A DNA stretch of 7,508 nt from Synergistaceae bacterium (lineage in GTDB: Bacteria; Synergistota; Synergistia; Synergistales; Aminobacteriaceae): the NCBI GenBank assembly GCA_009784305.1, contig WRBZ01000037.1, positions 1-7,508 on the forward strand, read 5' to 3'. This document shows, piece after piece, positions 4,923 to 7,508 of this stretch. The position numbers and the translations under genes were made by a program. The notes under the pieces are model-generated. The model was not told the DNA's origin. It saw only the letters and a list, made by a program, of their open reading frames with translations, and did no database searches. Positions within the stretch are counted from its first letter, which is position 1. Every line of letters begins with the position of its first letter.

Positions 4923-5933
4923 TTATTTAACAACTTTCTCGATAAACTTTAAAAGGTTTCCTCCGAGGATTTTTTCAATTTCCGATTCCTTTATTCCATT
5001 TTCGAGCATCAGAGCGGTCAATTTAACTGAAGAAGCGTAATTTGGCATTGCGTCATAATTTTCCGGCCGTTTTGGGTATTGTTTACGGAGCTCATCGCAA
5101 AAATCAAAGCCAAATCCAACGGGCGCCGATAATTTAAGCATCTTCTTAATATGTAAGAATAAATGCTTTTCGGTTATTTTTTCCTTTTCCATATCACCAC
5201 AGAACCCGCTGCACACGTTCATTCCGATGAAACCTCCACGTGAAGTTATTTCTTTTATCTGCTCATCGGTCAGGTTCCTCATTACAGGCGTTTGCTTTCT
5301 CGAATTGGAATGTGAGGCCATGAAGGGTTGCTTATAAAATTTTACCACGTCATTGAAGCCCTCGTCATTCAAATGGCTCACATCAACGTACATGCCTAAA
5401 CGCTCTATCTCTTTCAGCAGGTTCACTCCAAAGTGAGTCAGCCCGCCTCTTTGCCCTTCCTCCACTGGGTTAAGGTAACAGCCGTCTGCCGCGTAATTTC
5501 TTCTGCTCCATACTAAGCCAACACCTCTTACGCCGAGTTCGTAAAATGTCCTTAAAAGATAAATGTCCTGGCCAAGCGGTTCCACTCCTTCGAAAGACAA
5601 TAAAAACGCTATTTCTCCAGACTTAACAGCGGACTTTATCTCTGCTGCAGAACGGCATATACAAAATTTGCCGGGGCTTTCGTTCATATCTTCGTAAAGG
5701 GCGGCTATTTGATCCAAGGCTATACGAAGCGACATTTCAGGAAGAAACCTATCGTTTATGAACAGAGAGCATATTACAAGGTTTACTCCCCCCTTCTTCA
5801 TGTCTGCAAGATAATCCGTTTCAATGACCTTGGTTCTCCCCTCGCTGCGCTTGCGCAATACGTTACCGAGAATATCATTATGCGCATCGGCGACGAAAAA
5901 TTTTTGGTGTAATTCATGCGCTTTTTTCAACAT
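4923..5933 (-). CDS. Membrane dipeptidase homologue (peptidase M19, renal dipeptidase family)
   Basis: The 336-residue product matches the M19 family in length and carries its metal ligands in order. These are H18-N-D20 (ADAHND), E115 in 'SFEG' as the bridging glutamate, H187 in 'DVSHLND', H208 in 'ASHSN' and D277 in 'GFDF'. The C-terminal 'GGNLLKF' (324-330) is the family's GGN signature. M19 enzymes are two-zinc TIM-barrel hydrolases that split dipeptides, including some with D-residues. No signal peptide is visible, so the protein should be cytoplasmic and may serve peptide catabolism or recycling. ATG lies 6 bp after the stop of the upstream flavoprotein gene. The only SD-like sequence (GAGGGTG) sits within that gene's last codons, 12 nt from the ATG, which suggests translational coupling. 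Family assignment is secure. Confidence 0.93.
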   Translation of the reverse strand: MLKKAHELHQKFFVADAHNDILGNVLRKRSEGRTKVIETDYLADMKKGGVNLVICSLFINDRFLPEMSLRIALDQIAALYEDMNESPGKFCICRSAAEIKSAVKSGEIAFLLSFEGVEPLGQDIYLLRTFYELGVRGVGLVWSRRNYAADGCYLNPVEEGQRGGLTHFGVNLLKEIERLGMYVDVSHLNDEGFNDVVKFYKQPFMASHSNSRKQTPVMRNLTDEQIKEITSRGGFIGMNVCSGFCGDMEKEKITEKHLFLHIKKMLKLSAPVGFGFDFCDELRKQYPKRPENYDAMPNYASSVKLTALMLENGIKESEIEKILGGNLLKFIEKVVK

Positions 5934-5939
5934 CGGCTT

Positions 5940-6401
5940 TTATTTCACCCTCGCTTTACATGTTATTTCATAAGGTTCTATGGAAATTATACAAATGTCT
6001 CTCATCTCTTCTTCCGTAAAATTATATGTAAAGCCTTTTCTGAAATGCCGCATCAATCTCACAAGCGCTGCGGACTTTGATTCATTATCATCAAGTATTG
6101 ACGCCGTCCCAAAAATTACCACAGAGGAGTAATACATTCCATAATTGCATGGGTTCTCCGCAGTTATCAGCTCGGTGTCCGCGCTCACCTGAAAACAAAC
6201 TTTCGGATTTACGCGGATTATATCCAGCTTTCGCCCTTCGTTCGCGCAATGAAACCATACTTTATTCTCGCTCCATGCATAACACATCGGAACGATATAT
6301 GGCTCTCCGTTATCGCTCAATCCCAAATTGCCGTAAAGCGCTTTATTAAGCACATTTTCAATAAACTGCGGGTCAGTGACCTCTCTGTCCTTTCTTCTCA
6401 T
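5940..6401 (-). CDS. Nim-like / pyridoxamine 5'-phosphate oxidase-family flavoprotein
   Basis: The 153-residue product begins 'MRRKDREVTD', the usual start of NimA-like split-barrel proteins. It continues with 'YGNLGLSDNGEPYIVPMCYAW' (23-43), 'VWFHCANEGRKLDIIRVNPKVCFQV' (48-72), 'YSSVVIFGTASIL' (91-103) and a C-terminal 'IISIEPYEITCKARVK'. Members bind FMN, or a haem or F420 analogue in other branches, as dimers. Some reduce nitroimidazoles and give metronidazole resistance; most are uncharacterised. The 'FHCA..G.K' block (50-58) is the cofactor-site signature. A resistance role cannot be claimed from sequence alone. It is the first gene of a two-gene unit with the M19 dipeptidase. The SD (AAGGGGG, minus strand, about 6412-6418) precedes ATG by about 10 nt and overlaps a small inverted repeat. 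Confidence 0.9.
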   Translation of the reverse strand: MRRKDREVTDPQFIENVLNKALYGNLGLSDNGEPYIVPMCYAWSENKVWFHCANEGRKLDIIRVNPKVCFQVSADTELITAENPCNYGMYYSSVVIFGTASILDDNESKSAALVRLMRHFRKGFTYNFTEEEMRDICIISIEPYEITCKARVK

Positions 6402-6415
6402 TTAGTTTACGCCCC

Positions 6416-6428
6416 CTTCTGTTAGAAG
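6416..6428 (-). promoter_or_regulatory. Small hairpin overlapping the ribosome binding site of the Nim-like gene
   Basis: CTTCT-GTT-AGAAG (6416-6428) is a 5-bp inverted repeat. On the minus strand its second arm contains the AGAAG that begins the SD AGAAGGGGG. Pairing could partly mask the site. The hairpin is short and the effect is speculative. Confidence 0.3.
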
Positions 6429-6448
6429 TGTAGAATTATGGATATTGC

Positions 6449-6488
6449 ATGGTGAATACCATTACTATATTATGTAATTTATTATAAT
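6449..6488. promoter_or_regulatory. Divergent promoter region with symmetric -10 (ATTATAAT)
   Basis: The gap between the divergent Nim-like and YbaK-like genes (6402-6554) contains the palindrome ATTATAAT (6481-6488). It supplies a perfect TATAAT on both strands (6483-6488 forward, 6481-6486 reverse). The matching -35 elements are weak on both sides. A second forward candidate pairs TTGCAT (6445-6450) with TATTAT (6468-6473) at 17 nt. The inverted repeat ATGGT-GAAT-ACCAT (6449-6462) may be an operator. Promoters must lie in this gap; which hexamers are used is uncertain. Confidence 0.4.
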
Positions 6489-6554
6489 ACGAGCTGCCTT
6501 TAAAAAGCGATAGGGCATCTTTTATGACGCTGGATTATTAAGGATGGTGTGAAC

Positions 6555-7028
6555 ATGAGTTTTAATAAAGCTTTATCTCATCTTAAAAAGTTTAACCTGG
6601 ACGATAGGGTAAAAGTATTCGACGTTTCAAGCGCCACTGTTGAGCTTGCTGCCGAAGCGGTAGGAGTGGAGCCCGCGAGAATAGCGAAGACTTTGTCCTT
6701 TGATGCACCGTACGGCTGCATTCTTATTGTAACCGCAGGAGATATGAAAGTAAATGGAGCAAAATTCAAGGCAGAGTTTGGCGTAAAACCAAGGATGCTC
6801 ACACTTGATAGTGTCGAAGAAAATACCGGGCATCAGGCCGGAGGGGTATGCCCTTTCGGCGCAAAAGATGGAGTGAGCGTATACCTTGACGTTTCCATGC
6901 AGAGGTTCGATACGGTTTACCCTGCGTGCGGAAGTGCGAACAGTTCCGTCAGGCTCTCCTGCGAAGAGCTTTACGAAAGCTCAGGAGCTAAAAAATGGGT
7001 CGATGTATGTGTTTCAATAATATCTTAA
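6555..7028 (+). CDS. YbaK/EbsC-family aminoacyl-tRNA deacylase (Cys-tRNA(Pro)-type editing protein)
   Basis: The product is 157 residues from ATG 6555. It shows the YbaK/EbsC signature: 'VFDVSSATVELAAEAVGVEPARIAKTLSF' (21-49) with the conserved Lys45, 'ILIVTAGDMKVNGAKFK' (56-72), 'GHQAGGVCPFG' (92-102), and a C-terminal 'CGSANSSVRLSCEELYE'. Family members hydrolyse mischarged tRNAs in trans, best known for Cys-tRNA(Pro) or Ala-tRNA(Pro); the substrate here is not determined. The cytoplasmic product is complete and of usual length. A GTG at 6549 is in frame, but the SD AAGGA (6540-6544) is 10 nt from ATG 6555 and only 4 nt from GTG, so ATG is preferred. It is probably co-transcribed with the methyltransferase gene 30 bp downstream, as no terminator lies between them. 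Confidence 0.92.
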   Translation: MSFNKALSHLKKFNLDDRVKVFDVSSATVELAAEAVGVEPARIAKTLSFDAPYGCILIVTAGDMKVNGAKFKAEFGVKPRMLTLDSVEENTGHQAGGVCPFGAKDGVSVYLDVSMQRFDTVYPACGSANSSVRLSCEELYESSGAKKWVDVCVSIIS

Positions 7029-7045
7029 GACTGTAATTTTTATAT

Positions 7046-7052
7046 AGGAGGT
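7046..7052 (+). promoter_or_regulatory. Ribosome binding site of the methyltransferase gene
   Basis: AGGAGGT, a full anti-SD match, lies 6 nt before the ATG at 7059. It fixes the start of this truncated gene. Confidence 0.85.
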
Positions 7053-7058
7053 TTCGAT

Positions 7059-7508
7059 ATGTGCGGCAAAAGCAAAAACTATTATGCACAAAAACTGAAC
7101 TCTCAAAAACTATATCAGGTTTACGATACGAAAATTCAGCGCGTCAAACAGTATCTGGATAAGGAGATAGATTTCGTCCGGAAACGTTTGTATGGCGCTG
7201 AAAAAGTATTGGAAACCGGAGCTGGATACGGACGAATTCTTAAGGAAATCTCTTCTTGCGCAAAATTCTTTTTAGGAATAGATATCTCCGAAGAGTCGGT
7301 GAACTTTGGAAGAGAGTACCTGAAAGGATTCCCTAACATTCGCCTTGAGACGATGGACGCCCACGAGCTTAATTTTGAAGGCGAATTCGACGCGGTGCTC
7401 TGCCTTCAAAATGGCTTATCTGCTCTGAAGGGGGATGCTATCAACCTTGTGAAAAGATGCGTGAAGGCGCTGAAAAATGGTGGTATCGCTTACTTCAGCA
7501 CATACAGC
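7059..7508 (+). CDS. Class I SAM-dependent methyltransferase, 3'-truncated by the window edge
   Basis: The 150 visible residues start with a helical, charged N-terminus (1-45). A Rossmann-type SAM-binding core follows. Motif I is 'VLETGAGYGRILKEI' (50-64, with Gly54, Gly56 and Gly58). Asp75 in 'GIDIS' (73-77) is the expected ribose-binding acidic residue. Asp100 lies in 'MDAHELNF', the adenine-contacting region, followed by 'FDAVLCLQNGLSAL' (110-123) and 'VKALKNGGIAYFSTYS'. The order and spacing fit small-molecule or general class I methyltransferases; the substrate is not predictable. The reading frame is still open at the last base, and about a third or more of a usual protein is missing. 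It follows the YbaK-like gene after 30 bp and likely shares its promoter. Confidence 0.9.
   Translation, partial: MCGKSKNYYAQKLNSQKLYQVYDTKIQRVKQYLDKEIDFVRKRLYGAEKVLETGAGYGRILKEISSCAKFFLGIDISEESVNFGREYLKGFPNIRLETMDAHELNFEGEFDAVLCLQNGLSALKGDAINLVKRCVKALKNGGIAYFSTYS

Noticed and set aside
4852..5040. Small plus-strand ORF starting in the heptamer repeat
   Set aside because: Its first third is repeat sequence and the rest is antisense to the M19 gene's C-terminus, so it is unlikely to be a real peptide.
6077..6349. Plus-strand ORF of 90 codons opposite the Nim-like gene
   Set aside because: It is fully contained in the opposite strand of a gene with clear family motifs; its composition is irregular and no RBS is seen.
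5940..6401. Calling the flavoprotein a nitroimidazole-resistance gene (nim)
   Set aside because: The family is broad and most members are not resistance genes. Sequence pattern alone does not support that call.

Overview
The window looks like a chromosomal stretch from a diderm (outer-membrane) anaerobic bacterium of moderate GC content. Five consecutive genes encode secreted proteins of the CsgG / FlgT / LPP20 type, which act at the outer membrane. The other genes (M19 dipeptidase, Nim-like flavoprotein, YbaK-type editing protein) are common in gut and digester anaerobes. Synergistota is my best guess, from the overall impression of clustered CsgG-like genes plus amino-acid/dipeptide genes. 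No marker gene here proves it.

Region 1 (1-3950, + strand): one tightly packed operon of five genes, called A to E here. A enters from the left edge without its start. B starts 29 bp after A, C overlaps B by 17 bp, and D and E follow after 16 and 22 bp. Each of B to E has a good Shine-Dalgarno sequence. The operon ends at a strong GC-rich hairpin. A has a CsgG/FlgT-like part plus a C-terminal alpha/beta module. B is an LPP20-like protein with an N-terminal hydrophobic segment. C is a small secreted protein with a CsgG/LpoB-like fold pattern. D is a short CsgG homologue. E is a D paralogue extended by a FlgT-C-like domain, a Thr/Pro/Gln linker and a TPR-like tail. The window holds no curli subunit or flagellar gene. 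The set could therefore be a stand-alone envelope complex, and it is the most interesting part of the window.

Region 2 (3966-4173, - strand): tRNA-Gln(CUG) and tRNA-Glu(CUC) in tandem, both with encoded CCA. They are driven by a promoter with perfect -35 and -10 hexamers, back to back with a second good promoter for the next gene.

Region 3 (4236-4910, + strand): a small metallophosphoesterase whose usual GNHD motif reads GNND. Its last codons run into an inverted, heptamer-based repeat that fills the convergent gap.

Region 4 (4923-6401, - strand): a two-gene unit of a Nim-like FMN-binding split-barrel protein followed 6 bp later by an M19 membrane-dipeptidase homologue.

Region 5 (6402-7508, + strand): an AT-rich divergent promoter region, a YbaK/EbsC-type aminoacyl-tRNA deacylase, and the first 150 residues of a class I SAM methyltransferase that leaves the window at the right edge. 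No gene-free stretch exceeds 300 bases; the longest are 4129-4301 and 6402-6554.
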